NCBI RefSeq assembly: GCF_030056665.1
Contig: NZ_JASHIG010000003.1
DNA from: Flectobacillus roseus
GTDB lineage: Bacteria > Bacteroidota > Bacteroidia > Cytophagales > Spirosomataceae
Reading direction: 5' to 3' (one strand)
DNA: 64,000 nt
Positions within the stretch are counted from its first letter, which is position 1. Every line of letters begins with the position of its first letter. The notes below the pieces were generated by a model that did not search any database, was not told the DNA's origin, and was given only the letters and a program-made list of their open reading frames with translations. This document shows, one piece after another, positions 28,537 through 37,799 of this stretch. A program made the translations under genes and the position numbers.

Positions 28537-28572
28537 AAAAAGTGGGCTATCTCGACAGATAGCCCACTTTTT
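28537..28572 (+). terminator. Terminator after the aldo/keto reductase gene
   Basis: Perfect 16-base stem AAAAAGTGGGCTATCT / AGATAGCCCACTTTTT with loop CGAC, followed by more T. It lies about 115 bases after the stop codon. Confidence 0.9.
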
Positions 28573-28662
28573 TGTATTAATCCAAGAAGTATTGCAAATT
28601 GAAAAAACTAAAATGTATATCAATAAAGTACAATGCTGTAAACTCATAAGTATTGTGCAAGC

Positions 28663-28693
28663 TTGTAAATGACAGGATTTTACCGTAATTTTG
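28663..28693 (+). promoter_or_regulatory. Promoter of the RlpA-like gene
   Basis: -33 TTG (28663-28665), a 20-base spacer and -7 TAATTTTG (28686-28693) match the Bacteroidota consensus. The -7 word overlaps the TTG at 28691 where the open frame begins, so translation must start later, at the ATG at 28718. Confidence 0.65.
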
Positions 28694-28717
28694 CACTCCA
28701 TCATCCAAAAAATAGAC

Positions 28718-29119
28718 ATGGTAAAATCCATTTTATTGCTTATTTTTTGTAGTGTTATTTCACTATCAATTGTAGCAAAAGATGCACGGTCATTTCAGGG
28801 TAAAGCTTCGTTTTATGCACGTAAATTCAACGGCAGACGAACTTCAAGTGGCGAACGCTACAAAAATAATGGCTACACAGCAGCTCATCGTAGTTTGCCT
28901 TATGGTACCCTGTTGGAAGTAACCAACAAGTCCAATGGTAAGAAAGCTGTGGTACGTGTAAACGACAGAGGCCCGCATAGAAGAAAAGTACTTTTAGACT
29001 TAAGTTATGCGGCTGCCAAAAAAATTGGAATAGTTAGAAGAGGTATAGGTAATGTACGTGTTAGGGTCCTCTCTAAACAAGAAATTCCAAATGCACTTTA
29101 TGCAAGTGCACGCAATTAG
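28718..29119 (+). CDS. RlpA-like double-psi beta-barrel protein
   Basis: 133 residues. A signal peptide (MVKSILLLIFCSVISLSIVA) is followed directly by one RlpA-like double-psi beta-barrel: GKASFYARKFNGRRTSSGER, TAAHRSLPYGTLLEVTN, VVRVNDRGPHRRKVLLDLSY and AAAKKIGIVRRGIGNVRVRV. The family acts on cell-wall glycan; in some bacteria RlpA is a lytic transglycosylase specific for naked peptidoglycan. There is no SPOR domain, unlike proteobacterial RlpA. The Asp of NDRGP and the His of TAAHR, which match catalytic positions, are present. It is a monocistronic unit with its own promoter and a UUCG-capped terminator. Confidence 0.9.
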   Translation: MVKSILLLIFCSVISLSIVAKDARSFQGKASFYARKFNGRRTSSGERYKNNGYTAAHRSLPYGTLLEVTNKSNGKKAVVRVNDRGPHRRKVLLDLSYAAAKKIGIVRRGIGNVRVRVLSKQEIPNALYASARN

Positions 29120-29141
29120 GAACAATCTTTTCCTTATTATG

Positions 29142-29174
29142 AATCCTCATATCTTCGGGTATGAGGATTTTTTT
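29142..29174 (+). terminator. UUCG-loop terminator after the RlpA-like gene
   Basis: AATCCTCATATC, loop TTCG, then GGTATGAGGATT and a run of T. The arms pair with one G-T and the very stable UUCG tetraloop caps the stem. It lies 22 bases after the stop. Confidence 0.9.
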
Positions 29175-29175
29175 G

Positions 29176-29370
29176 TTTTTTAAGGCACAAAGGGATCAGG
29201 CACAGAGGTACAAAGTGTTTTTAGGGGATAGGGGTGAGGGGATAGTTTTTTAAGGTTCAAAGGGACAAGGCACAGAGGCACAATGTGGTTTTAGAGGATA
29301 GGGGTTAGGGGATAGTTTTTTAGGTTCAAAGGGATCGGGCACAGAGGTACAAAGTGGTTTTAGGGTTTAG
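29176..29370. repeat. Three imperfect 70-bp tandem repeats
   Basis: Units begin at 29176, 29246 and 29316, each with TTTTTTAAGG or a close form, then CAAAGGGA, GGCACAGAGG, a CAAAGTG-type word and GGGGATAGGGG. The third is cut short. No coding frame is maintained, and the spacer from here to 29535 has no gene. The words GGCACA and CAAAGTG recur in the arrays at 29536 and 33333. Confidence 0.8.
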
Positions 29371-29535
29371 TTGAGGGGTTGTTGTGAGGGGGCTTTTGGG
29401 GGATTTTGACATGGATAAAATTCCTTTTCCTAATTTTCAAATTATCAAATCTTCAAATTTACAAATTGCAGCTATTCTTTATTAAATTTAGGAAGGATTT
29501 GACTTGGTACTTCCCAAAACACTAAGATAAAACAC

Positions 29536-29615
29536 TTTGTGCCTTTGTGCCTTTGTGCCTTTGTGCCTTTGTGCCTTTGTGCCTTTGTGCCTTTGTGCCT
29601 TTGTGCCTTTGTGCC
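29536..29615. repeat. Ten perfect copies of TTTGTGCC
   Basis: An 8-base microsatellite with ten identical units followed by a partial TTTGCC. It ends about 45 bases before the aminotransferase start. Read as codons it gives the low-complexity MCLCAFVPLCLC extension of the open frame, which I do not accept as protein. Such arrays change length easily by slippage. Confidence 0.95.
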
Positions 29616-29659
29616 TTTGCCAAGCCAGAACCTTCTTACCTCAAACGCTCCAAACTATA

Positions 29660-30967
29660 ATGCAAAGACGCAATTTTCTACAAAACCTTATGTTAGGCAC
29701 AGGAGGCTTATCTGCCTTGCCGTTTACCAGTCAAGCGACCAATCAAAATCTACAACGTATTCTTGGTTATGCTCCTCAAAAGGATGTTACTACTGACGAG
29801 GATTATTGGGCACAAATCCAATTGGCATTTTCTGCTTCACCCAATTTGATTAATATGAGCAATGCAGGGGTAAGTCCACAACCAATTATGGTACAAGATG
29901 CCCTTACGCATTATAACAAGCTTTGTAACGAAGCGCCAACGTATTATATGTGGCGTATTTTGGACGAAAATCGAGAGGCTGTTCGTAGTAAGTTGGCAGA
30001 TTTGGCAGGTTGTTTACCTGATGAAATAGCCATGAATCGCAATGCTACAGAGGCATTGGATACGATTATTTTGGGTTTAGAACTACAAAAAGGCGATGAA
30101 GTGGTTATGTCCTTACAAGATTATCCGAATATGCTTCATGGATGGCGACAGCGAGAAAAGCGCGAAGGTATTGTGATGAAATATGTCAATCATAATCCTT
30201 TGCCATGTGAGGATAGCGATTTATTGGTAAGGCGATATGTCGAGTTAGTGACCGAAAACACCAAGGTTGTTCATCTGACCCATATGATTAACTGGACAGG
30301 TCAATTGTTGCCCGTAAAAGCTATTTCTGAGGCTGTAAAAAAGAAAAATCCTAAGATTAAAGTAGTAGTGGATGCTGCCCATACTTTTGCACAAATTGCC
30401 CTTAAAATCCCCGATTTAGGTTGTGATTATCTGGGAGCTAGTTTGCATAAATGGCTTTGTGCACCTTTTGGAACAGGCTTGCTTTGGGTCAAAAAAGAAC
30501 ATATTGCTAGTTTATGGACACATACCCCCTCAGATAATCCTTTGAAAGATGATATCCGAAAATTTGAAGGACTAGGTACTCGTTCTTTTCCTATTGAAAT
30601 GGCGATTGGTCACGCCGTGAATTTTCATAATGCTATTGGTACTGAAAGAATCCAAAAAAGGTTACAATATCTCAAAAACTATCTATTGACTCGTTGTGTA
30701 GATTTACCCAATTTTTATACCCAAACGTCTTTAAAGCCTGAATTTTCTGGTGCAATAGCCCTCATAGGATTTAAAGGGATGACCTCTGGAGAATTACACA
30801 ATAGTCTCATGAAAAAATCGAGAATTTATACTTCTCCAGTCACTTGGGAAAATGTCGTGGGTGTCCGTGTGACCCCTCATATTTATACGCCAATCAAGGA
30901 CATGGACAAAGTAATTTTGACGCTTCAGGATATTGCAAAGGATCAGAATAAAGCTCCTTCAAAGTAA
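29660..30967 (+). CDS. Tat-exported class V aminotransferase-fold enzyme
   Basis: 435 residues. The N-terminus MQRRNFLQNLMLGTGGLSAL is a twin-arginine signal (RRNFLQ), so the folded PLP protein is probably exported. The class V (isopenicillin-N-epimerase/cysteine-desulfurase-like) fold is seen in MNRNATEALDTIILGL, VVVDAAHTFAQI and GASLHKWLCAPFGTG, where Lys264 should hold PLP. The reaction is unknown; relatives include epimerases and desulfurases. The frame is open to 29537, but that part is only the TTTGTGCC array in translation, so the ATG at 29660 is chosen. It is convergent with the TetR gene. The 8-base array just upstream could affect its expression. Confidence 0.88.
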   Translation: MQRRNFLQNLMLGTGGLSALPFTSQATNQNLQRILGYAPQKDVTTDEDYWAQIQLAFSASPNLINMSNAGVSPQPIMVQDALTHYNKLCNEAPTYYMWRILDENREAVRSKLADLAGCLPDEIAMNRNATEALDTIILGLELQKGDEVVMSLQDYPNMLHGWRQREKREGIVMKYVNHNPLPCEDSDLLVRRYVELVTENTKVVHLTHMINWTGQLLPVKAISEAVKKKNPKIKVVVDAAHTFAQIALKIPDLGCDYLGASLHKWLCAPFGTGLLWVKKEHIASLWTHTPSDNPLKDDIRKFEGLGTRSFPIEMAIGHAVNFHNAIGTERIQKRLQYLKNYLLTRCVDLPNFYTQTSLKPEFSGAIALIGFKGMTSGELHNSLMKKSRIYTSPVTWENVVGVRVTPHIYTPIKDMDKVILTLQDIAKDQNKAPSK

Positions 30968-31099
30968 AAGAAGTCCTAGGATTACTCGATGAGAAGTAAT
31001 CGATCAAAGCGCAAGAAAGTTTTGAGGGTAAATAGTGGAAATTTTACATAACAAACCCTTCGGAGGTTTTATAAAATTATGTAGGAGAAATAAATGATT

Positions 31100-31666
31100 T
31101 TACGAGTCTGTTTCAACACGCTGAATCATACGTTTTTGAAAATCTTGATAAATACTTGGATTACTATACAGTTTCGAAAACATTATAGCACCCTCCAATT
31201 CCATGAGCGTTTGTTGCGCTAGAATTTGGGATTGTTCTTGAGAATAGAGTTCTAGATAAATATTAGCAAAGCTCTGAACTATACCATCCATAATGGTAGT
31301 GAGCAAATGTCGGAAGGAAGGATACAGATTTGCAGTTTCCAAAATCGTATTTCCCAAAATACAACCTCCATTTTTATGAATCACTACTTTACTTAGCCCT
31401 TTCAAAAAAAGCTTCATTCGTTTTGAAGCAGGGTACTGTTTATGGAAGGCCAAGGGGTAAACATTACTTTTCAACTCATAATCAATACTCTCAAGAATTT
31501 GTACCATTAATTCTTCTTTACTAATAAAGTAATGATAAAAGCTTCCCTTTAGCAAACCTACTTCGGCTGCGAGGTCTGACATAGAAGTGTTGTGGTAACC
31601 TTTATTACTGAACACGTTTAGGGCTTTGGCTATTATCTCATTTTTAGTAACTTTTTGAATAGGCAT
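31100..31666 (-). CDS. TetR/AcrR-family transcriptional regulator
   Basis: 188 residues. The N-terminal helix-turn-helix reads IIAKALNVFSNKGYHNTSMS then DLAAEVGLLKGSFYHYFISK (residues about 10-50), the standard TetR pattern. The C-terminal ligand domain (NGGCILGNTILETANLYPSF) resembles the YxaF/LmrA-like subgroup. It probably represses a neighbouring gene and is released by a small molecule. The frame starts four codons earlier at a TTG, and I use the ATG. It is divergent from the thioredoxin-fold gene across a spacer of about 280 bases, which makes that gene or itself the likely target. No palindromic operator was identified by eye. Confidence 0.9.
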   Translation of the reverse strand: MPIQKVTKNEIIAKALNVFSNKGYHNTSMSDLAAEVGLLKGSFYHYFISKEELMVQILESIDYELKSNVYPLAFHKQYPASKRMKLFLKGLSKVVIHKNGGCILGNTILETANLYPSFRHLLTTIMDGIVQSFANIYLELYSQEQSQILAQQTLMELEGAIMFSKLYSNPSIYQDFQKRMIQRVETDS

Positions 31667-31949
31667 ACTTGATGGCAAGATGGTTTTAGAAAAAAATTAA
31701 TTGAGCTAATTTACAAGTATTTAGCTGAGAATAAGGGGCATAATAGCGAAAAAAGGCCTAGAGTTTATTAAATGGTAAATAGTAGTTTGAATCCTACAAT
31801 TTTTTATATTTTTTGTACCATATTATCTTGCTCAATAGGCTTGTTAAATCATGATAAAATACTAAATAGCCGTGTTAATCTTTTGTTAATCATAAGGTAC
31901 AGACGAGATTATTATGTAAATTCGTTTTTCAACAAAACTTAATATCAGA

Positions 31950-33317
31950 ATGAAGAGATGGATGATTTGCCTTCTATTTTTGGGCATGATGACAGCTAAA
32001 TTGAACGCACAGCATCGTATTGAGATACAGGTAAAAGGTCTGAGTGATTCTACATTTTATTTAGTGAATGGCTTTGAAAAAAGCTATTTGGCTTTGGATA
32101 CTGCCAAAGCGGATGGTGACGGAAAAATCCTATTTCAAGGTAAAAAAGATTTGCCTTTGGGTTTTTATGTATTGGTACAAGGCAACCAGCGTATTTTTGA
32201 TTTACTCATAACAACTCAGACCTTCAGCGTCAAGACAGATAAGGCTGATTTATATGGGAAAATGGAAATTATAGGCTCTGAGGAGGCTCGCCAGTTTGCC
32301 GAATTTTTGAGAACGGTTAACGAAAAAGGGGCTAAAATTCAAAATGCTCCAGCCAATGAACGTCCCAAACTGATAGCCGATATTGATGCTTACAAAAAAA
32401 CATTTGTTCAAAAATATGGCAAGGAATCTTTGGCCGCTAATATAGTGCGTATCAATACTGAGATTCCTGCTCCACCATATCCTCCCAAACCTACCACCGA
32501 GGATACAATCAAACATAATGAATATGTACTTAAACATTATTTTGACAATGTAGCGCTCGAAGACGAACGTATGATGCGAACGCCATTTCTAGGGCCTGTG
32601 CTGGAAAACTACCTCAAAACGGTTGAAGGACCTTATTCGCCAGATACCTTAATCCAGATTTCGGATAGATTACTTGATCGTACGCCTCCTAAGTCTGACC
32701 AACGAAAGTATGTGTTTAGTAAAATCGCACAGAAATTTCTTTCGACAGATTATTTAGGAAAAGAGGTTGTGTATACCCACGTAGCGGAGAAATACATGAT
32801 CAAAAATATGGCTCTTTGGGATTCTGCTACAGTGGTTCGCAATTTTGAGTATGTGTATCGTATGAAAAAGGTTCTGATAGGTAATACCCTCAAAGATTTA
32901 CCTATGAGCGATACTCTCGGTAAACCTGTAAGTCTTTATCAAACGAAATCGAAATATATTTTGGTCATGATTTATGATCCTAACTGTCACCATTGCCAAG
33001 AGACAACCAAAAAATTGGTAGAGGATTATCCCAAACTACAAGCAAAAGGCGTGAAGGTTTTTATGGCTTGTGGGGTACGTGGACAAGAAAAAGATAAAAA
33101 AGATTGGAAGAAATTTATCAAGGATTTTAAAGCACAGAAGTTTATTCACGGATACGACAATGCTTCGAGTATTGACTTTACGAATGATTACAATACCCAA
33201 ACATATCCAAATGTATTCTTGCTGGATGCAAACTATAAAATACTTGCCAACAAAAAATTAGATACAGAGCAGTATTTGAATTTGATTAATGCGGAGGAGA
33301 AGAAGAGAAAAAAATAG
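31950..33317 (+). CDS. Exported thioredoxin-fold protein with DUF4369-like N-terminus
   Basis: 455 residues with a signal peptide ending at KLNAQ. The N-terminal part (about 22-115) is a beta-rich DUF4369-like domain (ALDTAKADGDGKILFQGKKD). The middle (about 120-310) is helical and resembles DUF5106. The C-terminal thioredoxin-like domain contains YDPNCHHCQETTKKL with the redox pair Cys346-Cys349 and a cis-proline region TQTYPNVFLLD. It is of the TlpA/ResA type, probably reducing or carrying electrons to disulfides outside the cytoplasm. The C-terminus is lysine-rich (EEKKRKK). A 24-base tandem array begins 15 bases after the stop codon. Confidence 0.85.
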   Translation: MKRWMICLLFLGMMTAKLNAQHRIEIQVKGLSDSTFYLVNGFEKSYLALDTAKADGDGKILFQGKKDLPLGFYVLVQGNQRIFDLLITTQTFSVKTDKADLYGKMEIIGSEEARQFAEFLRTVNEKGAKIQNAPANERPKLIADIDAYKKTFVQKYGKESLAANIVRINTEIPAPPYPPKPTTEDTIKHNEYVLKHYFDNVALEDERMMRTPFLGPVLENYLKTVEGPYSPDTLIQISDRLLDRTPPKSDQRKYVFSKIAQKFLSTDYLGKEVVYTHVAEKYMIKNMALWDSATVVRNFEYVYRMKKVLIGNTLKDLPMSDTLGKPVSLYQTKSKYILVMIYDPNCHHCQETTKKLVEDYPKLQAKGVKVFMACGVRGQEKDKKDWKKFIKDFKAQKFIHGYDNASSIDFTNDYNTQTYPNVFLLDANYKILANKKLDTEQYLNLINAEEKKRKK

Positions 33318-33332
33318 GGGTATAGGAGTAAT

Positions 33333-33612
33333 AAAGGCATAAAGGCACAAAGTGACAAAGACATAAAGGTATAAAGTGGCAAAGGCATAAAGTCACAAAG
33401 TGGCAAAGGCATAAAGTCACAAAGTGGCAAAGGCGTAAAGGCACAAAGTGGCAAAGGTACAAAGTCACAAAGTGGCAAAGGCATAAAAGCACACAGTGGC
33501 AAAGGCATAAAGTCACAAAGTGGCAAAGGCATAAAAGCACACAGTGGCAAAGGCATAAAGTCACAAAGTGGCAAAGGCATAAAAGCACACAGTGGCAAAG
33601 GCATAAAGGTAT
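33333..33612. repeat. 24-bp tandem array, about 12 units
   Basis: Unit GGCAAAGGCATAAAGTCACA then AAGT, with variants having AAAAGCACACAGT or AAAGGCACAAAGT. The middle alternates two variants, giving a 48-base higher-order period. Both strands give long low-complexity open frames (CLCHFVTLCLCH) that reflect the repeat. No spacers are present, so it is not a CRISPR. The spacer continues to 33718 with CCCTTTGTGCCTTTG, an inverted form of the same words. Confidence 0.92.
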
Positions 33613-33718
33613 AGACTAACAAAGGTACTAAGGGAGTAATTTATACATTTTCCCTTTGTGCCTTTGCCACTCTGAATCTTTGTTACTTTGTGCCTTATCC
33701 CTACCTGTACCTAACCCC

Positions 33719-36055
33719 TCATTTCCTATTCTTCCCCACAAAAACTATTTTCCCTCCATTTTTTACCTCAAAATTGAGGTAATGCTCATTGCCAGGGACT
33801 AGGTCTAGCCATGGTAGGGCGTTGATGTATTTGTCATTGGCAAAAATAACGGTTCCATTGCAGGTAATTTCTGAGTATATATCGGCTAATATGGGAACTG
33901 AAATAACTCCTTGCATGCCTGTGGGTACCTCTGCGCTTAAGGTAAATTGCTGAGGAGTATTTTGAATATTGACTTTTATCAAACCCGCTGGACAGGGTAC
34001 TTGGGCTTTAATCGATGTCAATAGACCTATTTGCGGCTGAATTTTATAACTCTTAAATCCATTTGCCAAAGGGCTAATACCTGCCACATATTGTGAAAGA
34101 AGAGTCGCTGGTCCGCCAGTCCAACCGTGATTGTAGGTTCCTCCACCATAGGTAGCGCTATTGAGCTCCCAACCTTCCCATAGGGTTGAAATCGGACTAT
34201 TTACCATAGACTTGTAACGCGTTTTCATACGAGCAATGGCTTTTTTGTCTTCTCCAATCAGAAACAAGGCTTCCAGAATATATTTCTCCATGTATGGACT
34301 AGCATGTAACTCCTGACTTAAAAATAGGCTTATCGAGCCATATTGTTCAGGGCTACTCAATCCTGCTACAACAGCCAAGCCATTACCTCTGTCGTCGGTA
34401 ATACCTTTGTAGTTGGGACTTCTGTAAAAGTTACCTCGCCAGTAGGTTTCATTAAATGCATCTTTGAGTTCTTGCATCTGGTAAGAATAGGCAGCTACAT
34501 CTTCCTCTAAACCAAGTAAATGTGCCATTTTGCATAGTCCTTTCATGGCCAAATAGTACCAAGCATTGTCCAATAGCGCCACATCTACATTTTGTCCCCA
34601 GTCATGCCACATCCAGCCTCCAGCGCGGTGTTTTACCAAGTGATTTTGGTCTATTTCCCACAGGGAAAGATATTTTTTGATGGCAGGATATACTTCGGCT
34701 ATCAGCGCCGAGTCGCCCGTATAGCGATAATAGTTCCAGAAACCATATTCTCCAATACTTGCTAACATTTGAGCAGGTAGTTCGCGATCCCAATTACCCG
34801 CAGGAATTGGCGAAAAGAGCGATCCATCAGGTTTTTGCCAAGCTACTAATTCTCGTATGGCTTTTTGTAAAGATTGATGTCCCGCTTGATTCCAGTAGTA
34901 AAACATTTCACCTTCATTAATAACCACATCGCCCCACCACTGCGCTCGCTCACGGTCAGGGCAGTCAGAGATAACATCACGTACATTGAGGTTTAGTGTA
35001 GTCAGTGCTTTTTCTTTTAGTTTATTCAAAAAAGCATCATTGCAAGTAAAATCTCCTTGAAGCTCATAATTGTAGCGTGTGGCTCGGTACTGAACCGCTA
35101 AAATTTTAATACCTTTTGGAAAAAAATATTTAACAATATGTCCGTTAAAATAGGCGGGACTTTCAAATTCTTGAACGCCATTTTTGGTCATATATTCAGT
35201 ACGAATATTGGGTTCGCTACCGCCATAATAGTTGTCGGTACGAATATCTATCTTTTGTCCAGCTTTTGCTTCAATTTTAAAATAGGGCGTAATGGCTAAA
35301 TTTTGTGGTAACTGTAACGCCAAGGTATCGCCAGCACTGACAAGTGGGAGTGGAGGAGTATTGGTATAGTTTTGTAAATTACTAAAGTGCCATTGAGGAA
35401 TAGGTCGTTCTATCAGTTGATTCCATGGCGCATCACCTGCGGCTCCTAACTCAGTAGCTGATTCCCAACGTGAGTCATCAAACTTGGGTTCAAACCAACC
35501 TTCAATATCGTTTTGGGCATTGAAATGAATATTAGATTCCGCTAGACGATAATTGGGAAAAGGCGCTTGTGTTTCGCCAAAGGCAGGATGAACTTTACAT
35601 AGCCAAGAAGCGTTGCTAACCCAATTGTTTCCGCTTGGGGTAGGTAAATCAAATAAGAGTCCTGCTTGTCCAGAACTGTTATGACTGAATCCTTTTTTAC
35701 CAAAATACCAAACCAAAATAGCGACAGTATTCTCTCCAACTTTCAAATACGGCGCTAAATCAACATTGTCATAATAAGAATCTTGCGGATTGGGACCACG
35801 TTTGAGTCCGCCTTCACGCACAACCAGTTGTCCATTGACCCACAACCAATATTTGGAATCCACGGCGATTTTGGTCATGGCGGTTGCCATGGCTTTTTTT
35901 AGTGTGATTTTTTTTCTAAAACAAATCCATTGATTTGCTTTGGTTGGTTCAGTCACACTAATCCATCGAGCTTCACGATGAAACTGAGAATACGATGAAA
36001 ATGAGTAAATTATGGCAGCAAGAAAACAAAGACTTTTGTATAATATTGACCTCAT
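33719..36055 (-). CDS. GH78-like alpha-L-rhamnosidase
   Basis: 778 residues. The signal peptide MRSILYKSLCFLAAIIYSFS then SYSQ is followed by beta-sandwich domains (about 30-340), one with the sugar-binding pattern KYWLWVNGQLVVREGGLKRG and SYYDNVDLAPYLKVGEN. The (alpha/alpha)6 barrel then begins near the family stretch DCPDRERAQWWGD (residues 364-376), and later barrel helices carry LWEGWELNSATYGGGTYNHG. A C-terminal beta domain closes the protein. GH78 enzymes remove terminal L-rhamnose from plant polysaccharides or glycosides by inversion. No SusC/SusD genes adjoin it. A Met seven codons upstream is possible, but this start begins the signal peptide. Confidence 0.85.
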   Translation of the reverse strand: MRSILYKSLCFLAAIIYSFSSYSQFHREARWISVTEPTKANQWICFRKKITLKKAMATAMTKIAVDSKYWLWVNGQLVVREGGLKRGPNPQDSYYDNVDLAPYLKVGENTVAILVWYFGKKGFSHNSSGQAGLLFDLPTPSGNNWVSNASWLCKVHPAFGETQAPFPNYRLAESNIHFNAQNDIEGWFEPKFDDSRWESATELGAAGDAPWNQLIERPIPQWHFSNLQNYTNTPPLPLVSAGDTLALQLPQNLAITPYFKIEAKAGQKIDIRTDNYYGGSEPNIRTEYMTKNGVQEFESPAYFNGHIVKYFFPKGIKILAVQYRATRYNYELQGDFTCNDAFLNKLKEKALTTLNLNVRDVISDCPDRERAQWWGDVVINEGEMFYYWNQAGHQSLQKAIRELVAWQKPDGSLFSPIPAGNWDRELPAQMLASIGEYGFWNYYRYTGDSALIAEVYPAIKKYLSLWEIDQNHLVKHRAGGWMWHDWGQNVDVALLDNAWYYLAMKGLCKMAHLLGLEEDVAAYSYQMQELKDAFNETYWRGNFYRSPNYKGITDDRGNGLAVVAGLSSPEQYGSISLFLSQELHASPYMEKYILEALFLIGEDKKAIARMKTRYKSMVNSPISTLWEGWELNSATYGGGTYNHGWTGGPATLLSQYVAGISPLANGFKSYKIQPQIGLLTSIKAQVPCPAGLIKVNIQNTPQQFTLSAEVPTGMQGVISVPILADIYSEITCNGTVIFANDKYINALPWLDLVPGNEHYLNFEVKNGGKIVFVGKNRK

Positions 36056-36176
36056 GCTATAGTGGGGAATAAACATTCGATAAATATAAATAAATCTTTG
36101 GATAGATTGGATTTTGAAATACAGATTTCAGCTAGTCTAGCCCTCTTAATTTGCCAAATCATGGCCTATTCAATCG

Positions 36177-37799
36177 TTACATCTTTATAATTTTATGTTC
36201 TATCGTTTGTTGATCTACCTGAAGTTTGAGAATGTAAACTCCTGCTGGCCAATTACTACTATCCACAAATGTTATGGCATTAGCGATACTTCCTTGAGAA
36301 ATGGGATTACCAAGTATGTTGAAAACTTGATATGAATAGATTTTTTGAGCAGAAAAATCTGACAATGCTATTTTTAATTGGTCATTGATAGGATTGGGAA
36401 AAGCCAGAGATATTCCTTCAAATAATGGTATTTGTGCTTTTAAATAAGCAATATTAAAATTAGGAATGCCATAACCAATCGTATTGTTTGGTGCGCTATA
36501 GTCACTGGCTGATTCTTTCAATAATTGGATGATTTCCTGCGCTTTTTTATTGGGTAAAGCTTGCCACAAACCTGCTACCATACCACAAAGGATAGGGGAG
36601 GAAAATGACGTTCCACTCGAAACTGTGGCATTTCCAGCGGTGTTTAAGACGGCAACACTTTGTCCCATTGCCGATAAATCTGGTTTGATTCTTCCATCGG
36701 CACTTGGTCCGCGCGAGCTAAATGAGGCAACATTACGTGTGCTTGAAACGGCTCCAACCGCAATAATCGAGTCGGCATCGGCTGGGGTAGAGATATACTT
36801 CCACGCATCGGCGCCTTCATTACCTGCGCTAATGGTACAAATAATGCCTCTTTGCGCTGCCCATTTGGCTGCTCTTGCCGCAATCGTGGTTTTACCATTC
36901 ATATCCTGATAGGTATGGCTGGTATTGGAATCTTCAAACACTGTGTATCCTAATGAAGAATTAATTAAATCTACGCCTAGGCTATCTGCACGCTCAGCAG
37001 CGATAAGCCAGTTGACTTCTTCTAAAATAGACTCACTTTCATCGTCTTCAGTTCTGAATAGCGCATAAGAGGCTTGTGGAGCAGTACCAATTATCCTGCC
37101 TGTTTGAAGCGATGCCATACACGAAAGCACATTGGTGCCATGAGAGTGATAGTCATACACAAACGTATTATTTTCAACAAAATCATAGGTTTGAACCACC
37201 CTGCTATTATTGAATAAATGGCTAAAGGCAGGAATGGTATTTGCACCAGTAAAACCCGCATCAAATACAGCAATGAGCATATTTTGCCCTTGAAAACCTT
37301 TATTGTGCATGGCATCGACACCAAGCATAAGGTTTTGAGTTTCGGATAGGCCGTAGCCTGTTGGGGCTGGGCTATCCTCCATCGCAAATTTGGATACCCT
37401 TCGGGCGGCTGATAGAATACTGGCATAGTTTCGTAAAGGATCTTTGCCTTCTAAACCTTTTACAAAACTCAATGCTAACACCTTAGAAAGTTGTTCTGAC
37501 GTTGCCTCTATGACTACGCCATTCATCCAACGAGAAGTGTACCAGACCTTTGCCCCAGTTTGTTTGATTTGATTGATATAGGTAAGATTTACAGGTAAAT
37601 CTTGCGTGGTGATAGCAATGTTTTGTTTTGTTCGCCGAGCAATTGCTCTTGCCGACAAAAATTTATTAGGCTGAGATATTTGATAGGTTGAATTACTTTT
37701 ATCCTTTAGTAAAACCAGATATTTAAGGGCTCCTTGTCCATAACTTGAAAGGCTAATTACAAGGAAAAAGAGCAATAAAAAATGTTTATTCTTTGCCAT
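36177..37799 (-). CDS. Subtilase (S8) with T9SS sorting domain
   Basis: 540 residues. The signal peptide ends SSYGQ. The S8 catalytic triad is Asp180 (AVFDAGFTG), His220 (HSHGTNV) and Ser398 (GTSFSSP), with the oxyanion Asn in ISAGNEGADA. The C-terminal 75 residues (FPNPINDQLKIAL ... WPAGVYILKLQVD ... EHKIIKM) are a type A T9SS sorting domain, so the enzyme is exported to the surface by the type IX system. The region between the signal and the catalytic domain (about 25-150) is a propeptide-like segment. The start overlaps the end of the upstream lipoprotein gene by 14 bases, suggesting coupled translation. Confidence 0.95.
   Translation of the reverse strand: MAKNKHFLLLFFLVISLSSYGQGALKYLVLLKDKSNSTYQISQPNKFLSARAIARRTKQNIAITTQDLPVNLTYINQIKQTGAKVWYTSRWMNGVVIEATSEQLSKVLALSFVKGLEGKDPLRNYASILSAARRVSKFAMEDSPAPTGYGLSETQNLMLGVDAMHNKGFQGQNMLIAVFDAGFTGANTIPAFSHLFNNSRVVQTYDFVENNTFVYDYHSHGTNVLSCMASLQTGRIIGTAPQASYALFRTEDDESESILEEVNWLIAAERADSLGVDLINSSLGYTVFEDSNTSHTYQDMNGKTTIAARAAKWAAQRGIICTISAGNEGADAWKYISTPADADSIIAVGAVSSTRNVASFSSRGPSADGRIKPDLSAMGQSVAVLNTAGNATVSSGTSFSSPILCGMVAGLWQALPNKKAQEIIQLLKESASDYSAPNNTIGYGIPNFNIAYLKAQIPLFEGISLAFPNPINDQLKIALSDFSAQKIYSYQVFNILGNPISQGSIANAITFVDSSNWPAGVYILKLQVDQQTIEHKIIKM

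Noticed and set aside
29537..29659. N-terminal extension MCLCAFVPLCLC of the aminotransferase
   Set aside because: It is only the TTTGTGCC array read as codons. The Tat signal begins at the ATG at 29660.
33333..33612. CRISPR array
   Set aside because: Units follow one another directly without unique spacers, and no cas genes are nearby.
33233..33622. Long minus-strand open frames with FMPLPLCDF and CLCHFVTL repeats
   Set aside because: They are translations of the 24-bp array, with no start context or family, and they overlap the real gene on the plus strand.
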